A stretch of DNA of 10,237 nt from an uncultured cyanobacterium (GCA_937894105.1 CALCTI010000191.1:1-10237); one strand, 5' to 3'; shown: positions 1-7,554, counted from the stretch's first letter. The notes: generated from the letters alone by a model not told the origin. Numbers and translations: made by a program.

Positions 1-353
1 TGAAGGATTAAAGAGAACCGATAATCCAATCTTAATCTTTGCTGCCGTATGCGCCCCACTAATATGCGCCCTGTTAATAAAGAACAAGGGCACTTGCTTT
101 CTCGGCTGGCTATCCTAAAAGGCTTACGTAGAAGGCTGGAGGAGACCTGGTTATTTAGGCGAACGGTGTAGAGGCTGACGGAAAAATCAGTAAATCCCGG
201 TAATTAATGAAACATCCAGGATTTTAAAGCGCTACTGTGTATTAAGGGGTATGACCATCTAGTTAGCCCCAAGGGTGTATCGAAAGCTTTGGCAGAGTTG
301 AGCTGCAAGTGAAGACCGCATTGTAAACACAATGTTTCTCGTGGTCCTTTGCT
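1..353. other. Leader region without a convincing gene
   Basis: No recognisable protein or RNA gene is seen here. A 9-bp direct repeat, TATGCGCCC, lies at 48-56 and 63-71. An imperfect hairpin follows at 68-91 (GCCCTGTT against AACAAGGGC, with one bulge). A second small hairpin, CATTGT-aaac-ACAATG, sits at 319-334, about 20 bases before the GTG start at 354. A 40-codon ORF (49-171) has no ribosome binding site and is not called. The stretch probably holds the 3' side of an upstream transcript and the promoter of the gene at 354, but no clear -35/-10 pair was found. Confidence 0.4.
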
Positions 354-1709
354 GTGGGTCAAGTCGGAGATATCGCTACTTCCCCTTCTCCCCTTATGTC
401 CAATTTTCCAGAAAATCCCTCCGTTTCTCTGCCTCCATTGGCTGTGCCCAAGGACTCAGACGTCGCAGACGGCACCAACGAGGTCAGCATCTCCCGTGCG
501 TCGCCAGAGGCAGACCCCGGAGAAGAAGCACCTGTGTCGTCCTCCAATGCTGCCGAGGGGACGGATCACGAAGAGCTGCCGGGAACTTTGCTGCCGTCTT
601 TACAGGGGGCGAGGGTGTTGGTATATTCCTTGCCCTTTCGTTCCCAGCGATCGCCCAGTGATGACTGGGTACCAAATCCAGGATTAGCGCCGTCGGAAAA
701 TAACGCCCAACTGGTTAAGCAATTTAAGCGCTGGGGCTACGAAATTGACTGGGTAACGCAACAGCGTAAATGCTTAGATCACTGTGATAAAAGGCTCCCT
801 AGCGCCCTGATTTTAATTGCCAGCGTTTTAACCCCTGACCTGCTGGAAACCTGTCAAGCCATAGTTCCTCGCCTAGGGGACGCCGGTCCACCGTTAATTG
901 TCCTAGCCCCATTTCGGTCAGCGCCCCACCTTCTCAACCCCATTTTGGGCACCGGCATTGCCGAATACCTGCCCTATCCCATGGAAGTCGATCTGTTGGT
1001 GCAGCGGATAGATCGGTTGGTGCACCTGTACCAGTCCACCGTTGAAATGCGGCAACAGTACAGTCGAGAGCGGCAATTGATTGATCGGCTGATTGAAACT
1101 AACGTCCTGTTGGCGCGTACCCAAGAAAAGATTCAAGATCTTAGTAGCAACGACCAGTTGACCCATTTGCCAAACCGGTCAGGCTTGGAGCAGCGCCTAC
1201 GGCATGAGTGGCGACGCTTAGCGCGAGATTACGAAACCCTGAGTATTATCACCATTAGCCTGGATGATTTTGCCCAATTTTCCACCCTCTATGGAGCCAC
1301 TGCCAGCGACGAATATTTAAGAGCTGTCGCGGACACCCTCCAGCGAGGGCTACATCGTCCAGCGGATTTTCTAGCCCGCACCAGCGGCGATACATTTTCC
1401 GTAATTTTGCCAGGCACTAACCACAAAGGAGCCATGCACGTGGCGGAGCGGCTGGTGCAGTCGGTGCGGACGCTGAATATGCCTGCCTCTCCTCACGGAA
1501 CACCGTTTAGCTCGATTGATCATAGTAATTTTGATACGTTCTCTAGGTGTAGTGTTAACGTTTGCGCTGGGGTGACTACTCGCATTCCGGATCCGGAAGT
1601 GTCGTCGTTTTCCCTGTTGCTTATGGCGGAGAAGGCGTTGGAGCAGGCGCGGGAAGAGGGGGGCGATCGCGCAGTTTTCCTACCTAGCCCACTCCCCAAG
1701 CGGGAATAG
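354..1709 (+). CDS. Receiver-like/GGDEF-like signalling protein with degenerate active sites
   Basis: A 451-residue cytosolic protein. Residues 1-80 are low-complexity, rich in Pro, Ser and Glu, and probably disordered. Residues 86-225 look like a response-regulator receiver fold (ARVLVYSLP, PLIVLAP, EYLPYPMEVDLLVQRI). By my alignment the phosphoacceptor Asp is an Ala in LILIASVLTP and the conserved Lys of the YLxKP-type motif is a Tyr. Residues 267-440 are GGDEF-like: DQLTHLPNR at 267-275, then SGDTF at 344-348 in place of GG(D/E)EF. The positions of two substrate/metal residues of active cyclases (PleD D327 and N335) appear to be Ser302 and Ser310. The inhibitory-site motif RxxD is kept (R335-D338), exactly five residues before SGDTF. 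I infer a non-catalytic protein that might bind c-di-GMP. The GTG start at 354 has no clear Shine-Dalgarno; ATG at 396 is an alternative. It converges on tsaD. Confidence 0.85.
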   Translation: MGQVGDIATSPSPLMSNFPENPSVSLPPLAVPKDSDVADGTNEVSISRASPEADPGEEAPVSSSNAAEGTDHEELPGTLLPSLQGARVLVYSLPFRSQRSPSDDWVPNPGLAPSENNAQLVKQFKRWGYEIDWVTQQRKCLDHCDKRLPSALILIASVLTPDLLETCQAIVPRLGDAGPPLIVLAPFRSAPHLLNPILGTGIAEYLPYPMEVDLLVQRIDRLVHLYQSTVEMRQQYSRERQLIDRLIETNVLLARTQEKIQDLSSNDQLTHLPNRSGLEQRLRHEWRRLARDYETLSIITISLDDFAQFSTLYGATASDEYLRAVADTLQRGLHRPADFLARTSGDTFSVILPGTNHKGAMHVAERLVQSVRTLNMPASPHGTPFSSIDHSNFDTFSRCSVNVCAGVTTRIPDPEVSSFSLLLMAEKALEQAREEGGDRAVFLPSPLPKRE

Positions 1710-1748
1710 TATCCCAGCCCATAAAGGCGAGCCCCCGTTTATTTTTTG

Positions 1749-1833
1749 ACGGAGCTTAGCATCACGGCATACACACCACGGCGTAAGTATTACGGCGCAA
1801 GTATTACGCTGCAAATATCACGGCGTAGGTCTT
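1749..1833. repeat. Degenerate 14-bp tandem repeat between convergent genes
   Basis: Six consecutive units start with ACGG or ACGC. The first (1749-1763) is 15 bp and the other five are 14 bp each (1764-1777, 1778-1791, 1792-1805, 1806-1819, 1820-1833). The two best units, ACGGCGTAAGTATT and ACGGCGCAAGTATT, differ at one base; the outer units are more diverged. GCGTAA and TTACGC within the array are inverted, so a transcript could fold. The array lies between the stop of the GGDEF-like gene and the stop of tsaD, in either of whose transcripts it could form a structured 3' end. No standard intrinsic terminator with a T-tract was found in this gap. Confidence 0.7.
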
Positions 1834-1852
1834 GACTAATGGGTAATGCGCC

Positions 1853-2902
1853 CTAGTTTTTGTAAAGCTTCATAACCTGGGTAATGCCCATGCGGGAGTT
1901 GGCTTTTAGGGTTAAGGGCGATCGCCGTCCGGCAGCAAAATGCTCCGACGCCGCACAGGCAATCATGGCTGCATTGTCAGTGCAGAACTTTAAGGGCGGA
2001 AAAATCACCTGAATTCCAAGGGGGTTCGCTGCGTCAGTCAACCCCGACCGTAGGCTGCTGTTAGCCGCCACCCCGCCCCCAATCACCACCGTGGGAATGT
2101 GCAAATTTTGGGACGCGGCGATCGCTCGCTTCACTAAAGCCTTCACCACCGCCCCTTGAAAACTGGCCGCAATATCTGCCACGGGCAACGGGGAATCGGG
2201 CTGTTCCTTGTGCAACCGTTCGGTCAAATAACGCACCGCTGTCTTGAGACCGCTAAAGCTAGTGTCGTAGGGATGAAAGCCGCCCCCTGGCACCGATACT
2301 CGCCCCTCCGGCAGCCGAAACGCCTTGGGGTTCCCCGTCGCCGCCAGCTTGTCGATAATGGGACCACCGGGATAGCCCAACCCCAACAGCCGCGCCACCT
2401 TATCAAAAGCCTCCCGCGCCGCATCATCCCGCGTTTGCCCCACCAGCTCATAGTCTCCGCAACCCTTTACGGCAATTAAACTGGTGTGCCCTCCCGACAC
2501 CAACAGACACACGAACGGCGGCTGTAGCTGGGGATCCGTTAGGTACGACGCATAAATATGCCCCTCCAAATGGTGCATTCCCAGAAAAGGCTTGCTATGG
2601 ACCATTGCCAAAGTTTTTGCCGCGGTCAGCCCCGTCAGCAATGCCCCCATCAGTCCCGGCGCACAAGTAGCTGCCACCACATCGATCGTGTCCCAGCCCG
2701 TTTGAGCCTCCGTCAGAGCCTGGGCGATCGCCGGATTAATCGCTTCCACATGGTGTCGTGACGCCACCTCAGGCACCACGCCCCCATACTCAGCGTGGAT
2801 CTCCATCTGAGACGCCACCACGCTACTGAGAACTTCACGATTCCTTACAATCGCCACAGCAGTCTCATCACAGCTTGTTTCAATTGCTAAAGCGATCGCC
2901 AT
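1853..2902 (-). CDS. tsaD: tRNA N6-adenosine threonylcarbamoyltransferase TsaD (Gcp/Kae1 family)
   Basis: 349 residues, the usual bacterial length. With its partners TsaB and TsaE it transfers the threonylcarbamoyl group from threonylcarbamoyl-AMP to A37 of tRNAs that read ANN codons, giving t6A; it acts in the cytosol. The family pattern is complete: IETSCDET at 7-14, the metal-binding histidines in HHLEGH (H111 and H115), the SGGHT loop at 136-140, a glycine-rich GLGYPGGP at 174-181, the GGGVAAN nucleotide loop at 275-281, and the third metal ligand Asp309 in KFCTDNAAM. The ATG at 2902 gives the standard N-terminus MAIALAIETSCDET and overlaps a HIP1 site; only a weak ribosome binding site precedes it. 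It is transcribed divergently from psaF across 159 bp. No truncation or odd residue is seen. Confidence 0.98.
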   Translation of the reverse strand: MAIALAIETSCDETAVAIVRNREVLSSVVASQMEIHAEYGGVVPEVASRHHVEAINPAIAQALTEAQTGWDTIDVVAATCAPGLMGALLTGLTAAKTLAMVHSKPFLGMHHLEGHIYASYLTDPQLQPPFVCLLVSGGHTSLIAVKGCGDYELVGQTRDDAAREAFDKVARLLGLGYPGGPIIDKLAATGNPKAFRLPEGRVSVPGGGFHPYDTSFSGLKTAVRYLTERLHKEQPDSPLPVADIAASFQGAVVKALVKRAIAASQNLHIPTVVIGGGVAANSSLRSGLTDAANPLGIQVIFPPLKFCTDNAAMIACAASEHFAAGRRSPLTLKANSRMGITQVMKLYKN

Positions 2903-2924
2903 AGACCAAGGCCCTGCCTGATAA

Positions 2925-2942
2925 TTTGTAAAAATACGTGAA
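2925..2942 (-). promoter_or_regulatory. Possible HLR1-like RpaB site upstream of psaF
   Basis: Read on the minus strand this is TTCACGTA-TT-TTTACAAA. It resembles the HLR1 element, two imperfect copies of (G/T)TTACA(T/A)(T/A) two bases apart, which the response regulator RpaB binds at cyanobacterial photosystem I and high-light promoters. The second half matches fully and the first 6 of 8. A further half-site, ATTACAAG, lies at 2950-2957 on the + strand. It is about 120 bp before the psaF start, so it could also act on tsaD. This is motif matching by eye only. Confidence 0.25.
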
Positions 2943-2961
2943 AAATAGGATTACAAGTAAC

Positions 2962-2985
2962 GCTATCGGAAATTGCATCGATAGC
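2962..2985. promoter_or_regulatory. Inverted repeat in the tsaD-psaF divergent promoter
   Basis: A perfect 7-bp inverted repeat, GCTATCG at 2962-2968 and CGATAGC at 2979-2985, with a 10-bp spacer, has the size of an operator for a dimeric regulator. It lies between the two divergent starts, 77 bp before psaF and 60 bp before tsaD. No T-tract follows, so it is not a typical terminator. Its role is unknown. Confidence 0.35.
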
Positions 2986-3029
2986 CACTAAATTTGTCGT
3001 CCACGCTATGCCAGTGCCAAAGACTCTCC

Positions 3030-3052
3030 TAGTATTGTTTTAACGGTAAGGA
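3030..3052 (+). promoter_or_regulatory. Possible -10 box and Shine-Dalgarno of psaF
   Basis: TAGTAT at 3030-3035 could be a -10 element; no good -35 hexamer is seen 16-18 bp upstream, so a factor-dependent promoter or a different start site is possible. TAAGGA at 3047-3052 is a good Shine-Dalgarno, nine bases before the ATG at 3062, and supports that start. Confidence 0.35.
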
Positions 3053-3061
3053 AACGACTTT

Positions 3062-3544
3062 ATGCGACACCTGTTTACTATTGCCCTCGCAGCCCTGCTA
3101 TGGATCGGGGTAATGCCCACCGCAAAGGCTGAATATTACAACAACTTGCAGCCCTGTGGCGAAACCCCTGCCTTTGAGCAGCGTGCCCAGGCAGCCACCA
3201 CCCCAAAAGACATCGCCCGCTTTGAACGCTACTCGACCCTGCTTTGTGGCGAAGAAGGCTTGCCCCACCTGATCGTGGATGGCAACTTAAAGCACCTGGC
3301 AGAGTTTGTCTTTCCCGGCTTGATGTTCCTCTACACTGCCGGCTTTATTGGCTGGTCCGGTCGCTCCTATTTGCAGACCATTAAGAGCGAGAAAAACGTC
3401 GAAGAATTGGAAATTGTCATCAATTTGCCCTTGGCTTTCCGATGCGCTTTATCTGCATTGGCATGGCCCATTCTGGCTTTCCGCCAAGTCACAGGTGGAG
3501 CCATGGCGGCAGGTGAGCACGAGGTGACGATATCACCCCGCTAA
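3062..3544 (+). CDS. psaF: Photosystem I reaction centre subunit III (PsaF)
   Basis: 160 residues, normal for cyanobacterial PsaF. It is a photosystem I subunit on the lumen side, near the docking region for plastocyanin or cytochrome c6 and next to PsaJ. Residues 1-23 form a signal peptide ending in the cleavage-type sequence AKA before EYYNN, which sends the N-terminal domain into the thylakoid lumen. Family hallmarks are the first luminal Cys (C32) followed by PAFEQRA, then FERYSTLLCGEEGLPHLIVDG at about 54-74 with C62, a membrane helix at about 80-105 (FPGLMFLYTAGFIGWSGRSYL), the C-terminal hydrophobic segment at about 119-142, and the ending EVTISPR. The Lys-rich plastocyanin-binding extension of plant PsaF is absent, as usual in cyanobacteria. 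A strong terminator-like hairpin follows at once, before psaJ. Confidence 0.98.
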   Translation: MRHLFTIALAALLWIGVMPTAKAEYYNNLQPCGETPAFEQRAQAATTPKDIARFERYSTLLCGEEGLPHLIVDGNLKHLAEFVFPGLMFLYTAGFIGWSGRSYLQTIKSEKNVEELEIVINLPLAFRCALSALAWPILAFRQVTGGAMAAGEHEVTISPR

Positions 3545-3554
3545 GGACAATTGT

Positions 3555-3590
3555 GCTGGAAATTTCTACTGAAGTTTCCAGCTTTTTTTT
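3555..3590 (+). terminator. Intrinsic terminator/attenuator between psaF and psaJ
   Basis: A 12-bp stem (3555-3566 with 3571-3582, one U-G wobble) closes on the four-base loop TACT and is followed directly by eight T residues (3583-3590). It begins 10 bases after the psaF stop. This is a textbook Rho-independent terminator. It would end most psaF transcripts before psaJ, or act as a partial terminator or 3' stabilising hairpin. Confidence 0.9.
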
Positions 3591-3627
3591 CGAAGTCGTC
3601 AACGTAATGTAAACACAGAAAGCACTA

Positions 3628-3753
3628 ATGAAAGACTTTCAACGCTACCTTTCTACCGCCCCGGTTCTAGCGGCGCTAACGGCCATCATCATCGCCGGAG
3701 CTTTGATTGAGGTGAATCGCTTCGCACCGGATATGCTCACAACTCCGTTTTAG
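3628..3753 (+). CDS. psaJ: Photosystem I reaction centre subunit IX (PsaJ)
   Basis: A 41-residue protein, the normal size of PsaJ. It is a single-helix subunit of photosystem I that sits beside PsaF and helps to hold it in place. The N-terminus MKDFQRYLSTAPV is the family signature. One membrane helix covers about residues 12-29 (VLAALTAIIIAGALIEVN), and the tail RFAPDMLTTPF is also typical. The gene lies 83 bp downstream of psaF, the usual psaF-psaJ order. A strong hairpin with eight T residues stands between the two, so psaJ needs readthrough or its own promoter; the 37 bases between the T-run and the ATG are short for a full promoter. The Shine-Dalgarno is weak. Confidence 0.97.
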   Translation: MKDFQRYLSTAPVLAALTAIIIAGALIEVNRFAPDMLTTPF

Positions 3754-3962
3754 GATTAAGCTGGCGCAGAAAATGCTGGTTGAGTGGGGCGATCGCTCTG
3801 AACTTCGTGACCGTTTCATCGTTAAGGCACGTCACCATTAACTTCAGATTCCCTGCGCAGTGGGAAGCATCACACCCTGTCCAAGAGATAAACTAGGGGC
3901 TGTTTAATCGGTGATGCAAGACTTTGAAACTTGATTGGCGACAGTCCCTAAAAATTCTCCAT

Positions 3963-3995
3963 AAAGCCCTTCTCTGAAAATGAGCAGGGCTTTTT
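3963..3995. terminator. Bidirectional terminator between psaJ and the M48 peptidase gene
   Basis: AAAGCCCT at 3963-3970 pairs with AGGGCTTT at 3986-3993, with a short inner stem CTC/GAG (3972-3974 with 3982-3984). Five T residues follow on the + strand and TTTAT on the minus strand. It lies 26 bases past the stop of the peptidase gene and about 210 bases past psaJ, so it fits the peptidase transcript best and can also end the psa transcript. Confidence 0.75.
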
Positions 3996-4020
3996 GCTGA
4001 GTGGTTTTTATGGGGCATGA

Positions 4021-4995
4021 TTAGGGTTCATCGTTGCGGATTCGGTTAATTTGCTGCTGAAGTTCTTCGATTTGCTGCCGAAGGCGCTCCGCTTCGGCAG
4101 CCCCGTTGTTATTGGACGGCACATCCACGGAACCTTCTGCCGGATCTTGGGCGTAGTCACCATTGCGAATACGGCGATATTCATCGGAATCGGCCCACTC
4201 TTCCAAGAAGCTGACTCGCTCTACCGGGAAGGGATGGGTCATAAAGACGCCCTGGGGCAAGTTGTTCTGGAGCAGGAGCTTGTACAGCTGATTCAGTCCG
4301 TCGTTGTCCAAGTCACGATAATCTCGGGCTTGGCGACGGAATTCATCGAGGCTAATTTCCTGGGAGTGGGTGCCGCTACCGCCTGCCAGCTTAATTAGGG
4401 TCATTAGCACCGTGTCCACATCATCGGTTACCAGCAAGGCGGCGCGATCGCTGGACAATTCAGCCTTACGTTTCCACTCGTAAAAGGACGCGATTAGGGC
4501 GCCGTTAATCAATAAATTACTAACGCCTAAAGTAAATTGCCCCACCATCGACGCGGCGTAAATGGCCCAAATCGCCATTTGGGTCAGGATGGCGTGACCA
4601 CATTTAAAATGCCCTAGCTCGTGAGCAATGACAGCGCGCAGCTCCGCTTCACTGAGCAAGTCTAAAGCGCCACTGGTTAAGACCACCGACGGCTGTTCCT
4701 GACCAATGGTGTAGGCGTTAACGGTGGGGGTTTGGGTGACAAATAGGGCGGGCTCGGGGTAGATGTCCAGGCTTTGCAGGCACTCTCGGTAAGGCTGATA
4801 CACCGAAGCGTACTGGCGCGGTCCCACCTGGATGCTGTTGCCCATGTTGTAAATCAACTGGGGGCGATCCACCATAAATTCTAAGAACTTACGGGCGATT
4901 AGGTCGAATCCGGGAAGACTACGTAAGGCTAATTCTGCCTCCAGATCAAGGGGATGGCGGAAGGCGTCGCTGGTGATTCCGGGATAGCGCGGCAT
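4021..4995 (-). CDS. M48 family zinc metallopeptidase, membrane-associated
   Basis: 324 residues. The zinc protease motif HELGH is at 125-129 (in AVIAHELGHFKCGH); the third zinc ligand is most likely E179 in KAELSSDRAAL, matching the ExxxD motif of M48 (HtpX/Ste24-like) enzymes. HPFPVERV at 254-261 is the usual later family motif. A hydrophobic stretch at about 137-170 between the two zinc motifs probably forms two membrane helices. There is no N-terminal signal peptide, so the catalytic part likely faces the cytosol. The last 25 residues (AEAERLRQQIEELQQQINRI) form a short coiled coil, which suggests self-association or a partner. The substrate is unknown; quality control of membrane proteins is the role known for the HtpX branch. 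The start is ATG at 4995, with AAGG about 10 bases upstream. The gene stands alone with a terminator just downstream. Confidence 0.93.
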   Translation of the reverse strand: MPRYPGITSDAFRHPLDLEAELALRSLPGFDLIARKFLEFMVDRPQLIYNMGNSIQVGPRQYASVYQPYRECLQSLDIYPEPALFVTQTPTVNAYTIGQEQPSVVLTSGALDLLSEAELRAVIAHELGHFKCGHAILTQMAIWAIYAASMVGQFTLGVSNLLINGALIASFYEWKRKAELSSDRAALLVTDDVDTVLMTLIKLAGGSGTHSQEISLDEFRRQARDYRDLDNDGLNQLYKLLLQNNLPQGVFMTHPFPVERVSFLEEWADSDEYRRIRNGDYAQDPAEGSVDVPSNNNGAAEAERLRQQIEELQQQINRIRNDEP

Positions 4996-5126
4996 GGGTT
5001 TAAACCTTGTTTATGGCGACTGTGAGGCGTTCAGTCTTTTTCCTATGATAGTTATTCTTGTGGGGTGATTCCTGTGCCATTCTGAGGAAGTTTGGACTAA
5101 GTTTTGCCCTTTGGAACAGGGCGATT

Positions 5127-7481
5127 TCATTGGCGATCGCGGTAGCGCCCAAGGCTAAGGGCGATCGCCCCTATGGACACGAAAACAATGCCAATGCTGG
5201 GGCGAGTGTCCAAAACCTCTCCCAGAAAAACCAACCCCAAAAGAGCATTCACCATGGGCGCGAAGGACCCGGTTACTGCCACCAAAGAGGGGCCAATTTT
5301 ACCCACGGCAGCATTGCTGGCAGCGTAGCTAGCGATGGTGGTTAATCCCAAAAATATCGCCCCCGTCAACAGCCCCGATAAGAAATTGGGCGCTAGCTGA
5401 ACCGCGGCCCAGTCCCCTGGCTGAATAATTAAACCTAGGCAGCTCAGGATAAAAATGACGGAGAAGGACAGCAGGGTGAAAGGTACGGGGTGAAGTCGTT
5501 TTAGGCTACGCTCCGATGAAATTAGGTAACCGGCGAAGGCAAAGCCAGCTCAACGACCGCCCATTAAACCTGAGAGAGTCGGAACTAGGATGCGATTGAG
5601 GAGGTTGCCGCTCCAGGTGCCGCTGGCGCTGGGCACGTCGGGGGCAACCATAATCAGCCCGGCGATGATGATAGCTCCCATTAGCCAGCGAGCAGAGGTA
5701 CCAGAGTCGCGCCCTGATAGCCAGCCAGTGAGCAAACGCACCACGGGGTAGACGAAAAATAGGGCGATCGCAATGCCCAAGGGTAAATGGGCGATCGCGA
5801 TATACCCGAACGCTTGGGCGAAGAAGAGCCAAACGCCACTAATGATGACCGGCAGCCACGGCGACTGTTGTCCACCAGCTTTGGCACTGGGTGACTGCTT
5901 TTGTAGCGCTAGCTGTAGGTCGGACCACATTGGGGGATAAATCCAGTGGGCGACGATGGGGAAAATCAGCAGCACCACCAAGGTACGCAGCGCCAGCACC
6001 AATAGAATATTTCCGCCCGTGGGTGGCAATACGGCGAGGGTGGCGCTGGACCACCACTGGGGGCCGATCCCTTGGAACATAACCTTAAGAGTGCCGTTAA
6101 ATAGGGCCAAGATAACGGTGGACAGTAGTCCTAGCGCTAATCCTGACAAAACGGCGTCTACGGGTTTTGTGGGCACGATCGCACGGGTACCGGGAGCCAA
6201 ATCCACCGGCAAATCCGGCGAAAACCCTGGATCTAACCCAGGCACATTAAGCGCTGGGGAATTACCCACCGGCGGCGGCTCAGGGGAGGCGGCCAGGTCC
6301 AGCAAGGGCGATCGCCCTTGAAGTGTTTGCTGGGACTGTTCCGGAGACCCTTGCCTGTCTAGCGACGCATCTGACGACGTATTTGACAATAAATCTAGGG
6401 GTAAATCTAGCGACGTGCCTGGTGCTCCACTTTGCGGCTCGTCCTGACGATCTCGCTGTCCATGACGGTCTGCCTCCGCTTCAGCATCACGCACCCACAC
6501 CTCTTCCAGGCGGTGAACCAGAGACTGCAAAACCAGCTCCCCCTGCTGCTGCAAGCTGTGCATACGATTTAGCCGCTGTACCAAATCGCTTTCGTAGGTA
6601 TCTAAATCTCGCTGTAGTCCCCGAAGCACCGTTTCCACGCGATATTCCAACGAGGCCAGCGCCTGGTCCGTACGGCTGAGCTTACCCAAATCAAGGGCAT
6701 TACCGTCAGTACCCCCCGGTTCAATGGGGGGGGCGGTGGGCTCAAATCGCTCCTGTAGAGCTGCGTTCAAATACTGCCCCATATGCTGAGCTAACTGCTG
6801 AGCCCATCGTTGGGCCCATTCTCTCGCGTTGGGGTCAATGGCTGTGCCAATAGAGTCAACGGCGGGAGAGGAAAGCTCCTGGGCGATCGCCCCTTCCCTC
6901 TGTTCCAGCCGCTGTCGATACAGTTGCAGGCGATCAATATCAATGGTCAGCCGTGCCTTTTCTGCCCCCAGCCGCTGCACGTCCTCCGCCAGCTGTAGCA
7001 GCAACGCTTGCTGAAGTTCGCGCAAATCTTGGGTGAGCTCCTGAAGGGGATTGCTCGGGGTAGAGGTGTCAATATCGGGGGGCACACTGGCTGAAATCGG
7101 GGATGAGGCGATCGCTAACTCGTCCTGAGCGTCCGTTTCATCAATGGCTGCCAGGATTTCCCGCGATAAATTATCCAGCGCCTCCATTTCCATTCTTTCC
7201 ATCGAGCCCTCTAGGGGTACTGCGGGCGTAGCTTCTGGAGCCATTGCAGGAGAACTGGGGAGGGCGATCGCCCCATCCGCCTCAGCAAGATTCGCCTCAG
7301 CGATACCCACCTCAAACACATCGGCCCTAGCCGGTTCCGCCATTAGCTGATCTAATGCCACCAGCTCTTCGTCACTTAACGTGGAGCTGTCTGTTAACGC
7401 CAAGCCCTCCAAGCCTACCAGGGACTTATCAAGCTGACCATCATTCAAATTATTAGGCTGTTGATTATCAGAATCAGTCAC
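5127..7481 (-). pseudogene. DMT/EamA family permease with long N-terminal extension, interrupted by an in-frame TGA
   Basis: The frame runs from a GTG at 7481 (preceded by GAGAAAGG) to TGA at 5127, 784 codons plus stop, with one TGA inside at 5550-5552 (codon 644). Residues 1-430 are soluble and acidic, with coiled-coil-like stretches at about 145-205 and 270-335 and a Pro/Ser/Asp-rich linker at 350-440. From about 442 the protein is a drug/metabolite-type EamA permease, with helices at about 442-465, 485-512, 541-585 and 599-613. The second EamA repeat starts near 630 (ILVPTLSGLMGGR) and the stop falls inside its first helix. The same frame then continues for 140 codons of clear EamA sequence, including SNAAVGKIGPSLVAVTGSF and NALLGLVFLGEVL. 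A product ending at 643 would lack most of the second repeat. It is either a recent nonsense mutation or a base error. The transported substrate cannot be told. Confidence 0.85.
5550..5552 (-). other. In-frame TGA stop inside the EamA coding frame
   Basis: Codon context on the minus strand is GGC GGT CGT TGA GCT GGC TTT GCC. Both sides are in the same frame and both read as EamA sequence, so no frameshift is needed. A TGG (Trp) or CGA (Arg) codon would restore the frame by one base change. No ATG or GTG restart occurs in frame soon after it. Confidence 0.9.
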
Positions 7482-7528
7482 AAACCTTTCTCAACTTTCC
7501 CAAACAAAACCACTCCCAGGATACTTGC

Positions 7529-7554
7529 AAAAAAAAAGCCCACCAGTGGTGAGC
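7529..7554 (-). terminator. Intrinsic terminator downstream of tkt
   Basis: On the minus strand GCTCACC-act-GGTGGGC (7-bp stem with one U-G pair, at 7554-7538) is followed by nine T residues (A-run at 7529-7537 on the + strand). It lies about 195 bases after the tkt stop and 48 bases before the permease start, so it separates these two genes that face the same way. Confidence 0.85.

Noticed and set aside
49..171. A 40-codon + strand ORF (MRPTNMRPVNK...)
   Set aside because: It has no Shine-Dalgarno, no recognisable family, and is no longer than chance ORFs. It is basic and Arg-rich without a clear pattern.
332..687. Two + strand ORFs of about 110 codons overlapping the start of the GGDEF-like gene
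   Set aside because: They read low-complexity or Arg-rich protein in the wrong frame, while the frame from 354 continues into recognisable domains.
5106..5122. Hairpin GCCCT-ttggaac-AGGGC after the permease gene
   Set aside because: The stem is only 5 bp and on the minus strand it is followed by A residues rather than T, so it is not a convincing terminator.
5550..5552. Selenocysteine at the in-frame TGA
   Set aside because: The usual context would be a redox enzyme with a hairpin just after the codon. EamA permeases are not selenoproteins and I see no such hairpin.
5506..5832. A frameshift explanation for the break in the permease gene
   Set aside because: The alternative minus-strand frame here reads Arg-rich nonsense. 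The permease frame is the same on both sides of the TGA, so a point nonsense change is enough.
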